Part shown: piece by piece, positions 52,461-61,445 of the stretch | How the letters are laid out: each line of letters begins with the position of its first letter | Numbering within the stretch: the stretch's first letter is position 1 | Assembly: GCA_013201155.1 (NCBI GenBank) | Contig: CP053716.1 | Location: 1,302,001-1,366,000 of the forward strand | From: Berryella wangjianweii | GTDB taxonomy: Bacteria > Actinomycetota > Coriobacteriia > Coriobacteriales > Eggerthellaceae | DNA: 64,000 bases | Reading direction: 5' to 3' | Translations under genes and position numbers: made by a program | The notes under the pieces: model-generated | The model's database searches: none | Seen by the model: only the letters and a program-made list of their open reading frames with translations | Told to the model about the DNA's origin: nothing

Positions 52461-53105
52461 ATGGGCTCGTTTGCCGAGGAGCAGAGGGATGCGCTTGAGT
52501 TCGTGGGCGAAACTCTGGGCTCGCTGTTCCTGCTTGACCCGCTGAGCGACGAGGCGGCTCCGCTGCTGGACGCCCTGCAGCAGGTGGACGCCGCCGACGC
52601 GGCGGCTGCGTGGCCGTTCGTGGATGCCGTTCAGGCGCAGGCGTGCCTGGCCGGCATGACGGGCGACGCCTGCGCGTCCGCTGCGCGGCAGGCGCTTGCC
52701 GAAGGGTATCGCGCCGACTTCGTGGGGCCGAACAGCCTGTCCGCCCCGCCGTGGGGGTCGGTGTACACCGACCGTGAACGCGTGGTGTTCGGGGCAACCA
52801 CCCTTGAACTGCGGCAATGGATGCGCAGCAACGGGGTGGAGAGGCTTGACGGGCAGCGTACGCCCGAGGACCACATCGGGCTGCTGATGAAGATGATGTC
52901 GTGGCTGGCGCAGTGCCGCCCCGAGCTGGTGGGCACGTTCCTTGAGCAGCACGTGCTGTGCTGGGCCCCGCATTACCTGGCGCAGCTTGAGGAGGCGGGG
53001 GCGCATCCGCTGTACCGCAGCCTCGCGCGGCTTGCGCGGCTGACCTTGGAGGGCATCAAGGACGCAGCGTCGCTGACGCCCGTCGAGCGCCGCCTGTACC
53101 GTTAG
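52461..53105 (+). CDS. TorD/DmsD-family chaperone
   Basis: A 214-residue helical protein with APPWGSVYTDRERVVFG and EDHIGLLMKMMSWLA, the DmsD/TorD signatures, and a late HVLCWAPHYLAQ. It binds the DmsA-like Tat signal during cofactor insertion. A GGAAGGGGG site lies upstream. It lies between two DmsC-type genes. Confidence 0.88.
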   Translation: MGSFAEEQRDALEFVGETLGSLFLLDPLSDEAAPLLDALQQVDAADAAAAWPFVDAVQAQACLAGMTGDACASAARQALAEGYRADFVGPNSLSAPPWGSVYTDRERVVFGATTLELRQWMRSNGVERLDGQRTPEDHIGLLMKMMSWLAQCRPELVGTFLEQHVLCWAPHYLAQLEEAGAHPLYRSLARLARLTLEGIKDAASLTPVERRLYR

Positions 53106-53113
53106 GCCTGTCG

Positions 53114-54016
53114 GTGGACTTCGCCCTGTCCGAGATAACCCTGGTGCTGTTCACCACGCTGGCCCCTTCGGGGACCGTGGCCTATGCCCTGGTGGCATGG
53201 CGGGCGCTTGCCTGCCCCGGCCAGGGCGCGCGGCGCTTGGTGGCTGCCGTGGCGGGCATCCCGCTTGCGGTGTGCCTGCTCGGGCTGATCGCCTCGGCCA
53301 CGCACTTGGGAAACCCCGCGAATGCCCTGTACGTGTTCATGGGCGTGGGGCGCAGCCCGCTTTCCAACGAGGTCGCCGCCGCGGTGGCCTTCTTCGCGGT
53401 GGCGGGCGTCGCCTGGATGTACGGGTTTGCCGAGCGCGTGGTCGATTGGGCGCACCGCGCGGCCCTGGCAGCGTCGATGCTGATGGGAATCGTGTTTTTG
53501 GCGACGGTGGCCATGGCCTACCATGCGCGCACCATCGTGTCGTGGGACACGCCCTTCGTGCCTGGCGTGCTGGTGGCAAGCGCCTTCGCGGGCGGGCCGC
53601 TGGTGGCCTGGGTATGCGTGCGGGCCTTGGTGCGACCCCAGGCTACGCTGCGGTTCGGGCACGGGTGCCTGGCGGTGTCGGCGGCGGGCGTCGTGGTCGC
53701 GGTGGTTCTGCTGGTGGCGCAGGAGCATGCGGTGGCCGACCTGGGTAACGCCGCCACCTCGATGGCGCATCTGGCACCGCTCTTCGGGCCGTCCACCCTG
53801 CTGTACGCTTCGTGCGCGGTGGGAGGGTGGCTGCTGATGGCCGCCGATGCGCGTGGCGTGACCCAGGCGCATGCCGCCGATTCGGCAGGTGCGGGCGATG
53901 CGCCTCCGCTGAGCTTGCTGCTTGCCGGCGTATCTCTGGGCCTGGTGTTCGCGGGCACCTTCGTCATGCGCTTCAACTTCTACATGACCCACCTTACCTA
54001 CGGCATCAGCTTCTAG
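53114..54016 (+). CDS. Second DmsC-like membrane anchor
   Basis: A 300-residue protein with eight membrane helices and the DmsC start SEITLVLFTTLAPSGTVAYA, then ATHLGNPANALYVFMGVGRS. It starts at a GTG 8 bp after the chaperone stop with only a weak ribosome binding site. It is a paralog of the anchor at 51494, but no second DmsAB pair is next to it. It may pair with an enzyme elsewhere, such as the anchor-less DmsAB at 5651-8929. Confidence 0.85.
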   Translation: MDFALSEITLVLFTTLAPSGTVAYALVAWRALACPGQGARRLVAAVAGIPLAVCLLGLIASATHLGNPANALYVFMGVGRSPLSNEVAAAVAFFAVAGVAWMYGFAERVVDWAHRAALAASMLMGIVFLATVAMAYHARTIVSWDTPFVPGVLVASAFAGGPLVAWVCVRALVRPQATLRFGHGCLAVSAAGVVVAVVLLVAQEHAVADLGNAATSMAHLAPLFGPSTLLYASCAVGGWLLMAADARGVTQAHAADSAGAGDAPPLSLLLAGVSLGLVFAGTFVMRFNFYMTHLTYGISF

Positions 54017-54019
54017 AGC

Positions 54020-54055
54020 CGCGAGGGCGCCGGCACGGGTGACGGCGCCCTCGCG
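54020..54055. terminator. Terminator hairpin after the DmsABC-type operon
   Basis: CGCGAGGGCGCCG pairs perfectly with CGGCGCCCTCGCG (13 bp, 10-base loop). It lies between convergent genes; no T-run. The rest of the gap to 54215 holds nothing recognisable. Confidence 0.65.
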
Positions 54056-54215
54056 GGTGACGATGCCGCCGCGGGGCACCCCTCGATTTGCGCGCGAAGG
54101 ATGCCCGCCTCTTGGTGCGGCGCTCGCTCCGGCGCCGACGCTTCGCTGCGTGCGCGCGCCCTTTGCGGAAGGGCGATGCCGCGTTCGCCCTCGCGCCGCG
54201 CCCGCTCGCCTCACC

Positions 54216-57200
54216 CTATTGGAAGTAGTTCACGCCGCCTTCGATCAGGGGCGCGGTGACCACGTTCGGCACGTTGCGGTACGCGCCGGCGCTTGTGCGC
54301 TCGGTGTGGGCCATCTTCCCCAGCACGCGTCCGTCGGGGCTGGTGACGGCTTCGATGGCCCATACCGACCCGTTCGGGTTAACATCCCAGCTCATAGAGG
54401 GGTTGCCCGCAGCATCCACGTACTGGCATGCGATCTGCCCGCCCTCTGCCAGCGCGCGCAGCACGTCGTCGGACGCCACGAAGCGGCCCTCGCCATGGCT
54501 GATCGGCACGGTGTGGACGTCGCCCTGGTCGCACAGGCTCATCCACGGGCTGAGGGTCGAGCACACGCGCGTGCGCACCAGGCCGCTCTGGTGGCGCCCT
54601 ATGGTGTTGGACGTGAGGGTGGGCGCGCCGGCATCGAGCGGGCGGATGTCACCGTAGGGAATCAGCCCCAGCTTCACCAGGGCCTGGAAGCCGTTGCAGA
54701 TGCCCAGCATCAGGCCGTCGCGGTTGAACAGCAGGTCGCGCACGGCCTCGGCGACCTCGGGGTTGCGGAAGAAGGCCGTGATGAACTTGGCCGAGCCGTC
54801 CGGCTCGTCGCCGCCCGAGAACCCGCCCGGGATCATCACGATCTGACTCTGGCGAATGCGCGCTGCCAGCTCGCGGGCGCTCTCGGCGATCGCAGCGGGG
54901 CTGAGGTTGTTCACCACCAGGGTGTGCGGGTCCGCGCCCGCGCGACGGAAGGCGCGCAGGGTGTCGTACTCGCAGTTGGTGCCGGGGAATACGGGGACGA
55001 TCACGCGCGGGCTGGCCGCGGTGCCCGGGTAGGTGAGGGGGGTGAATGCCGGCGCGTCGATGCGCTTGACGGCCTCGGCCTGCTGGCGGTAGGGAAACAC
55101 CGACTCCAGCGCGGCTTCCCACGCCTCCTGAACCTCGGCCAGGTCGATGCGCTCGTCCAGGCCCTCAAGCAGGTAGGCGGTCTGCGTGCGTCCCAGGTCG
55201 ATCACGTCGAAGCCCTCGGCCTCGGGCAGCGCGGCACCGTCGGCCAGCTCCACGACAAACGCACCGTAGGCATAGGTGAACAGGTCGTCCATGGTCACGG
55301 CATCGCCGAGCGCCAGGCCGATGCGATTGCCCACGCACATCTTCAGCAGGCATTCGGCCACGCAGCCGTAGCCGGGCGTGCTGGCGGCGCGCACCGCTCC
55401 TGCCCCCATCAGCTCCTCCAAGGCGTCGAAGCAGCTCACCAGCGACTCGACCCGAGGCAGGGGGCCTTCGCCCTGCAGGTGCGGACGCAGCAGCGCCACG
55501 CGGCTTTCCGTGGCTTTGAACTCGGGCGATACGGCGCGCTTCACCGTTCCCGTGGCGGCGGCGAAGCTCACCAGGGTGGGGGGCACGTCCAGGCCCTCGA
55601 AGCTGCCGCTCATGCTGTCCTTGCCGCCGATGGCGCCTACGCCCAGGTCGATTTGGGCTTGGAAGGCTCCCAGCAGGGCGGCCAGCGGCTTGCCCCAGCG
55701 CTGCGGGTCGGTGCGGGGGCTGCCGAAGTACTCCTGCAGGGTCAGGTAGGCATGCGTGCGCTGGAAGCCTGTGGCCAGGAGGCGCGCGAGGCTTTCCACC
55801 ACGGCCAGGTAGGCGCCGTCATATGAGCTGGCGCTGGAGATGAGGGGGTTGAATCCCCAAGCCATGCCGCTGGTAGTGGTGGTCTCGCCGTCAACGGGGA
55901 ACTTCGCCACCATGGCCTGGGCGGGCGTGAGCTGATGCGTGCCGCCGAAGGGCATCAGCACCGTGCCGGCCCCGACGGTGGAGTCGAAGCGCTCGGACAG
56001 GCCCTTGTTCGAGCACACGTTCAGATCGCGGGCCACGGCGATCAGGCGCTCGCGCAGCGTGGCGCCTGCGAAGGACGCCGGCGCCGCCTGCGGCGCGGTC
56101 ACGTGCGCACGGGCCTGCTTCGGCGCGCCGTTCGAGGCCAGGAACGCGCGGCTGACGTCCACGATGCGCTCGCCGCGCCAGGTCATCACCACGCGGGGCT
56201 CTTCCGTCACCTGGGCGATCGGAGTGGCCTCCAGGTTCTCGCTGTGCGCCAGCGCCACGAAGGCGTCCACGTCGGCGTCGGCCACCACCACGGCCATGCG
56301 CTCCTGGCTTTCGGACAGGGCCAGCTCGGTGCCGTCGAGGCCGTCGTATTTCTTGGGAACCAGGTCCAGGTTTATCCGCAGGCCATCGGCAAGCTCGCCC
56401 ACGGCCACCGACACGCCGCCTGCGCCGAAGTCGTTGCAGCGCTTGATCAGGCGCGTTGCCTCGCCGCGGCGAAACAGGCGCTGGATCTTGCGCTCCACAG
56501 GCGCATTGCCCTTCTGCACCTCGGCCCCGCACGCCTCCAGGCTGTCGGCGTCGTGGGCCTTCGACGAGCCCGTGGCCCCGCCGATGCCGTCGCGGCCGGT
56601 GCGCCCGCCCAGCAAGATCACCACGTCGCCGGGGGCGGGCTGCTCGCGGCGCACGTTGCGTGCCGGGGCGGCGCCCACCACGGCGCCGATCTCCATCCGC
56701 TTGGCGGCGTAACCGGGGTGGTACACCTCGCTTACCTGGCCGGTTGCCAGGCCGATCTGGTTGCCGTACGACGAGTAGCCCGCCGCTGCGGTGGTCACCA
56801 GCTTGCGTTGGGGCAGCTTGCCGGGAATGGTGTCAGACAGCGGGGCCAGCGGGTCGGCAGCTCCGGTGACGCGCATGGCTTGGTACACGTAGCTGCGACC
56901 CGACAGGGGATCGCGGATGCAGCCGCCCACGCAGGTGGCGGCTCCGCCGAAGGGCTCGATCTCGGTGGGGTGGTTGTGCGTCTCGTTCTTGAACAGGAAC
57001 AGCCAGTTCTCGTCGGTGCCGTCAACGTCCACGGTCACCTTCACGGTGCAGGCGTTGATCTCGTCCGACTCGTCCAGGTTGGAAAGCACGCCCTGGTCCT
57101 TCAGATAGCGGGCGGCCAGGGTTCCCAGGTCCATCAGGCACTGCGTTTTGCTCTCGCGCCCCAGCTGGCTGCGGATGCGCAGGTACTCGGTCCAGGTTTC

Positions 57201-57929
57201 GCGGGCGCGCGCATCGTCGATGGTCACGTCCACCAGCTCGGTACCGAAGGTGGTGTGGCGGCAGTGGTCCGACCAGTAGGTGTCGATCATCTTGATCTCG
57301 GTGATGGTGGGCGCGCGCCCTTCGTCGGCGAAGTAGCGCTGGCACAGCAGGGCGTCGGCCAGGTCCATGGCCAGGCCGCGCTCGGCGATGAAGGCGCCCA
57401 GGGCCCCGGTTGCCAGTCCGGTGAACCGGTCGAGCACCTCGACGGGCGCCGGGCTCGGCTGGGGGGAGGCCAGCGTGGCGCGCTCGTCCAGCGCGGCTTC
57501 GCGGGCTTCGATCGGATTGATCACGTAGCGCTTCACGCGCTGCACGTCGTCGGCTGACAGGGGGCCTTCCAGCACGTACACCTTGGCCGTGGCAATCAGC
57601 GGGCGCTCGCCCTGGCTGACCAGCTGCACGCATTCCGCAGCGCTGTCGGCGCGCTGGTCGAACTGGCCGGGCAGGTACTCGACGGCGAACAGCGCGGCGT
57701 TCGGCGCGTCAGGCAGCTGGAAGCGCACCTGGTCAACGGGAGGCTCGCTGAACACGGTGGGGATGCATTGCTCGAACAGCGCGCGGTCGATGCCCTCCAC
57801 ATCGTAGCGATTCAGCAGGCGCACGCCGCTCAGGCCGTCGATTCCCAGCATCTGGCGCAGTTCGGCGGCAAGCTGCCGGGCCTCCACGTCGAAACCGGGC
57901 CGCTTCTCAACGTATACGCGCAACACCAT
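54216..57929 (-). CDS. purL: Phosphoribosylformylglycinamidine synthase, single-chain PurL
   Basis: A 1237-residue enzyme converting FGAR to FGAM with glutamine and ATP in purine synthesis. The start at 57929 (MVLRVYVEKRPGFDVEA) has GAAAGG upstream; the frame runs on to 58268 without support. The first domain is PurS-like, followed by the synthase domains (DTYWSDHCRHTTF, NHPTEIEPFGGAATCVGG). The C-terminal glutaminase has FPGTNCEYDT, PGGFSGGDEPDGSAKF, the nucleophile in LGICNGFQALVKLG, and a final His-Glu. It is the long, fused form. TATACT at 57998-57993 is a possible -10. Confidence 0.96.
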   Translation of the reverse strand: MVLRVYVEKRPGFDVEARQLAAELRQMLGIDGLSGVRLLNRYDVEGIDRALFEQCIPTVFSEPPVDQVRFQLPDAPNAALFAVEYLPGQFDQRADSAAECVQLVSQGERPLIATAKVYVLEGPLSADDVQRVKRYVINPIEAREAALDERATLASPQPSPAPVEVLDRFTGLATGALGAFIAERGLAMDLADALLCQRYFADEGRAPTITEIKMIDTYWSDHCRHTTFGTELVDVTIDDARARETWTEYLRIRSQLGRESKTQCLMDLGTLAARYLKDQGVLSNLDESDEINACTVKVTVDVDGTDENWLFLFKNETHNHPTEIEPFGGAATCVGGCIRDPLSGRSYVYQAMRVTGAADPLAPLSDTIPGKLPQRKLVTTAAAGYSSYGNQIGLATGQVSEVYHPGYAAKRMEIGAVVGAAPARNVRREQPAPGDVVILLGGRTGRDGIGGATGSSKAHDADSLEACGAEVQKGNAPVERKIQRLFRRGEATRLIKRCNDFGAGGVSVAVGELADGLRINLDLVPKKYDGLDGTELALSESQERMAVVVADADVDAFVALAHSENLEATPIAQVTEEPRVVMTWRGERIVDVSRAFLASNGAPKQARAHVTAPQAAPASFAGATLRERLIAVARDLNVCSNKGLSERFDSTVGAGTVLMPFGGTHQLTPAQAMVAKFPVDGETTTTSGMAWGFNPLISSASSYDGAYLAVVESLARLLATGFQRTHAYLTLQEYFGSPRTDPQRWGKPLAALLGAFQAQIDLGVGAIGGKDSMSGSFEGLDVPPTLVSFAAATGTVKRAVSPEFKATESRVALLRPHLQGEGPLPRVESLVSCFDALEELMGAGAVRAASTPGYGCVAECLLKMCVGNRIGLALGDAVTMDDLFTYAYGAFVVELADGAALPEAEGFDVIDLGRTQTAYLLEGLDERIDLAEVQEAWEAALESVFPYRQQAEAVKRIDAPAFTPLTYPGTAASPRVIVPVFPGTNCEYDTLRAFRRAGADPHTLVVNNLSPAAIAESARELAARIRQSQIVMIPGGFSGGDEPDGSAKFITAFFRNPEVAEAVRDLLFNRDGLMLGICNGFQALVKLGLIPYGDIRPLDAGAPTLTSNTIGRHQSGLVRTRVCSTLSPWMSLCDQGDVHTVPISHGEGRFVASDDVLRALAEGGQIACQYVDAAGNPSMSWDVNPNGSVWAIEAVTSPDGRVLGKMAHTERTSAGAYRNVPNVVTAPLIEGGVNYFQ

Positions 57930-58279
57930 GCCGAACGCCTTTCTCACGATGTCTTCCGCCTGCGCAAACGCCGCGCGATGGCACATAGGGCTAGTATACG
58001 GTGGGAAGGGCGGCGGCGTGTGGCGCAGCGGGCTCATCATCGGTCGCTCATCATCGACGGTGCCGGCAACGGTCGGCGGCGGCGGATGTGGAGCGGTCGG
58101 CGGCAGGGAGCCCGCGAGCGGGGCGATGCGGTCGGCGGCGGCGTGCCGGCGTGTCGGGCGGCCTGCGTCGCGTGACGCGGCGGAGTCGCTCAGGGCGATT
58201 CCCCGCCCGCCGCCGCTTCGCCCTCTGCGGCGCATGATGGGCTGATGGGGTAAATCGACGCAGTTCACGAAGGAGGATC

Positions 58280-59326
58280 ATGCTCCACTTCAACAACGAT
58301 TACTGCCGAACGGGCCACCCGCGCGTGATCGAGGCGCTGGCATCCACGCAGGGCGAGGGACACGTGGGCTACGGTCACGACGACCTGTGCGCGCAGGCGC
58401 GCGCCGATGTGCGCCGCGTGACGGGCGCGCCTGATGCCGCCGTGCATTTCGCAGTGGGGGGCACCCAGGCGAATGCCCTGGTGATCGGCGCGCTGCTGCG
58501 CGGCTTCGAAGGCGTGGTGGCCGCTGCGGACGGCCATATCAGCACGCACGAGACGGGTGCGATCGAGCGCGGCGGCCACAAGGTGATCGAGGTGGCGTGC
58601 CCGGGCGCTCTGCTGCGCGCCGACGACGTGCGCCGTCTGGCCGAGGAGTTCGAGGCCAGTCCCATTCCCGAGCACGTGGTGGAGCCCAAGCTGGCCTACG
58701 TGTCGGTGCCTACCGAGTGGGGCGCCATGCCGCGCTTGTCTCAGCTGGAGGAGCTTTCCCGGACGGCGCATCGGCACGGGTGGATGCTGTTCGTGGACGG
58801 CGCGCGCTTGGGCTACGGCCTGGGGGCCGCGGACTGCGATGTGACGCTTCCCGACATCGCGCGCCTGGCGGACGCCTTCACCATCGGGGGAACCAAGTGC
58901 GGGGCCCTGTTCGGCGAGGCCGTGGTGTTCCCGGATCCGCAGACGGCCCCGCGGTTCCGCGCCACGATGAAGCAGGGAGGAGGGCTGCTGGCGAAGGGGT
59001 GGCTGCTGGGGGCCCAGTTTCACGAGCTGCTGCGCGACGGCCTGTACTTCGAGGCAACGGCGCAGGCCGTTCGGCAGGCTCAGCGCGTGCGTTGCGCGCT
59101 GGAGCGCGCGGGCGTTCCCCTGCGCGCGGACAGCCCTACGAACCAGCAGTTCGCGCTGATGACGCAGGAGCAGGCGGATTTTCTGGGCAGGCGGGTCGTC
59201 TTCGATTCGTTCGAACGGCATGCCGACGGGCGGCTGACCGTGCGCCTGTGCACCTCGTGGGCCACCACCGATGCTGAGGTAAGTCAGCTGGAGGAGGTGC
59301 TGGCGGCGCTGCCGCCCACCCGTTAG
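58280..59326 (+). CDS. L-threonine aldolase-like PLP enzyme
   Basis: A 348-residue fold-type I PLP enzyme of the beta-eliminating lyase/threonine aldolase family. It begins HFNNDYCRTGHPRVIEALAS, has HFAVGGTQANA, LFVDGARLGYGL, and the Schiff-base Lys in FTIGGTKCGALFG. It would split threonine or a related beta-hydroxy amino acid to glycine and aldehyde. GAAGGAGG precedes the ATG. The 350-bp gap before it, towards purL, shows no riboswitch or gene. Its stop codon overlaps the convergent gene's stop (shared TTAG). Confidence 0.88.
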   Translation: MLHFNNDYCRTGHPRVIEALASTQGEGHVGYGHDDLCAQARADVRRVTGAPDAAVHFAVGGTQANALVIGALLRGFEGVVAAADGHISTHETGAIERGGHKVIEVACPGALLRADDVRRLAEEFEASPIPEHVVEPKLAYVSVPTEWGAMPRLSQLEELSRTAHRHGWMLFVDGARLGYGLGAADCDVTLPDIARLADAFTIGGTKCGALFGEAVVFPDPQTAPRFRATMKQGGGLLAKGWLLGAQFHELLRDGLYFEATAQAVRQAQRVRCALERAGVPLRADSPTNQQFALMTQEQADFLGRRVVFDSFERHADGRLTVRLCTSWATTDAEVSQLEEVLAALPPTR

Positions 59327-60006
59327 TCGGCGTGTGCGGCGCTGCCGCCGCCGGGCGAATCGACGCCCGGCGGGTTCGACCGCGCGCCCTTCCCATAAGC
59401 CTCGGGTCCATTGGTTCGGGATGGACGGCGCGCTGCCTCCTTCGCGTCCCGCGTCTTCCACGTTCCCGCGTCCTCCGCGCACCCCGCGTCCTCCGCGCAC
59501 CCCGCGTCCTCCGCGCACCCCGCTCGCGCCGTTCGCTCGCGTTCGGGTTCGTCGTCGTCGCCGTCGTCGCGGTGCGGGCGTGCGGCGCCGCCGCACCGGT
59601 GGCGCGCATTGCGCTCACGCTGAGCCTGTTCAGGCGGGGGCACGGTGGGTAGCCTGAACATGAACAGCCAGAGCAGGAAGGCCGCCACCACGGCCAGAAT
59701 CGTCCATACCAGGGGCTTGCGCACGAAAAACGCGCTGATTCCCAACGCTGCGTACGAGAGGGTCAGCGCGCGCACTTTCGTCGCAAGGGGGATCCCGCGC
59801 TTTTCCTGGAAGGGCAGGGCGTAGGTACGGTATACCTTCGTGGTGCGCATCCAGGCGTCCAGACGCTGTGAGCTGCGGGCGAACAGAAAGCAGGCCAGAA
59901 GAATGAAGGGCGTGGTGGGAAGCACGGGAACCACGATGCCGACCATGCCGCAGGCAAGCGACAGGCATCCCAGGGTCATCATCAGCGCACGTTTCACGCG
60001 GTTCAT
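59323..60006 (-). CDS. DUF454 (YbaN-like) membrane protein with repeat-expanded tail
   Basis: A 227-residue protein. The start at 60006 (MNRVKRAL) has GGAAAGG upstream. Residues 1-115 are DUF454-like: LGCLSLACGMVGIVVPVLPT followed by TPFILLACFLFARSS, then a second pair of membrane helices. YbaN-type proteins end at about 125 residues; here about 100 more residues of Arg/Glu/Asp/Gly low complexity follow, partly made by an 18-bp DNA repeat that reads GCAEDA three times. Function unknown. Confidence 0.75.
   Translation of the reverse strand: MNRVKRALMMTLGCLSLACGMVGIVVPVLPTTPFILLACFLFARSSQRLDAWMRTTKVYRTYALPFQEKRGIPLATKVRALTLSYAALGISAFFVRKPLVWTILAVVAAFLLWLFMFRLPTVPPPEQAQRERNARHRCGGAARPHRDDGDDDEPERERTARAGCAEDAGCAEDAGCAEDAGTWKTRDAKEAARRPSRTNGPEAYGKGARSNPPGVDSPGGGSAAHAD
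59466..59519. repeat. 18-bp tandem repeat, three perfect copies
   Basis: The unit CCGCGTCCTCCGCGCACC is repeated three times without error, inside the C-terminal coding part of the DUF454 gene. The unit length is a multiple of three, so copy-number change would keep the frame. Confidence 0.9.
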
Positions 60007-60277
60007 CGGCGGCCTTTCCAAGCGGGGTGAGCCTGTACTCTATCATGCCGCGCGCATGCGGCCACGCCGTGTCTGCGGTCAGGCGGACGCGGGCGACGCC
60101 CTGGCTGTGTCTTGGCCGTGCCTTGACCGGCGCCCCGGCTGGCGCCATGTGCCCCGTTCGTCTTTCTGCGCCCAGAACGGGCCGCATGTGGGAGGCGCTG
60201 CGCAGGTGTTGCCTGCGGGTAATCGTGTTGGCTGGTAGGATGCTGGTTAGGCGGAGAGCAACCTATAAGGAGGACTT

Positions 60278-61180
60278 ATGATTGAGCTTGGCTGCGAGCA
60301 TTCCCTGTACGCCTTCGATGCGGCTCTTGAGCCTGCCTTGGAGGTTGAGTCGGGCACCACGGTGCGACTGCGCACGAAGGACTGCTTCTCGAACCAGCTG
60401 CGCGCTGCGGACGCCACCCTTGACGCCCTTGACTGGGATCGCATCAACCCTGCTACCGGGCCGGTGTTCGTGAAGGGCGCCCAGCCAGGCGGGGCTCTGA
60501 AGGCCGTGATCGAGCGCATCGAGCTGGACGGCGACGTGGTGGTGGCCACGGGCGAGGGCGAGGGAGTCATGGGCGATCGCTTCACCGGCTGGTCGTTCTC
60601 GCATGGGCGCGTAGAGGATGACGGGCTGACCGTGTTCGACGGGTGCCGTCTGCCGCTGAACCCCATGATCGGCGTGATCGGCGTGGCGCCCTCGGGCGAT
60701 CCGGTGAACTGCGGCACGCCGGGGGCTCATGGCGGCAACATGGATTGCAAGGACATACGCGAGGGCACGACGCTGTACCTTCCGGTGGCTGTGGAAGGCG
60801 CGCTGTTCGGTTGCGGCGACATGCACGCGTGCATGGGCGACGGCGAGGTGGGCGTGTCAGGTGCCGAGGCGCCGGGTCATGCCACCATCACGCTGACGGC
60901 CCTGCCTGCGCTGCGCATTCAGAATCCGGTGATCGAAACCGCCACCCATGTGGGCACCATCGCCTCGGCGGACACCCTGGACGCCGCTGCCGACCGCGCG
61001 GTTCACGACATGCTTGACCTGGTGTGCGCTCGTGCTCAGGTGGCGCCCGAAGAGGCGGCCATGCTGTTCTCGCTTCAGGGAGACGTGAGGGTGTGCCAGA
61101 TGGTGGACCCCCAGCGCACGGTGCGCTTCATGATGCCCAAGCAGGCGCTGGCCCAGTACGGGTTCGAGCCGCTGCCGTAG
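60278..61180 (+). CDS. Acetamidase/formamidase family protein
   Basis: A 300-residue member of the FmdA/AmdA family (metal-dependent amidases). Signatures include VFVKGAQPGGALKAVIERIE, the Asn/His-rich CGTPGAHGGNMDCKDI, and FGCGDMHACMGDGEV. The length is that of the shorter bacterial/archaeal form. ATAAGGAGGAC precedes the ATG. The gap 60007-60277 has no gene. Formamide or acetamide hydrolysis is the family activity; the actual amide is unknown. Confidence 0.88.
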   Translation: MIELGCEHSLYAFDAALEPALEVESGTTVRLRTKDCFSNQLRAADATLDALDWDRINPATGPVFVKGAQPGGALKAVIERIELDGDVVVATGEGEGVMGDRFTGWSFSHGRVEDDGLTVFDGCRLPLNPMIGVIGVAPSGDPVNCGTPGAHGGNMDCKDIREGTTLYLPVAVEGALFGCGDMHACMGDGEVGVSGAEAPGHATITLTALPALRIQNPVIETATHVGTIASADTLDAAADRAVHDMLDLVCARAQVAPEEAAMLFSLQGDVRVCQMVDPQRTVRFMMPKQALAQYGFEPLP

Positions 61181-61445
61181 GCGTCGCTGCGGGCCTTGAC
61201 GCGGGCCCTGCCGCACGCACCGCGTCGGGCGACGCCGGGCAAGCGAGCCTGCTGGTATGGGTGAGGGCCCTGCGGTTGCGGGACCCTCGCCTGTTTGCGC
61301 TCATGGGCAGGCGGCCTCGGGCGCTTTGCTGCGCGTGCGAGCTTGGGTCTCGGGCTTCCGCGCGTGCGATTCCGGGCCTCGGACCTCGAGCCGCGGGCTC
61401 GGCCCCGAGCGCTTCGCCGCGCGCCCGCCTTGGCGCAGGGTGCGC

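Noticed and set aside
57930-58279. Purine riboswitch upstream of purL
   Set aside because: No conserved three-way-junction elements seen; the gap is GC-rich and unstructured by eye apart from a possible -10.
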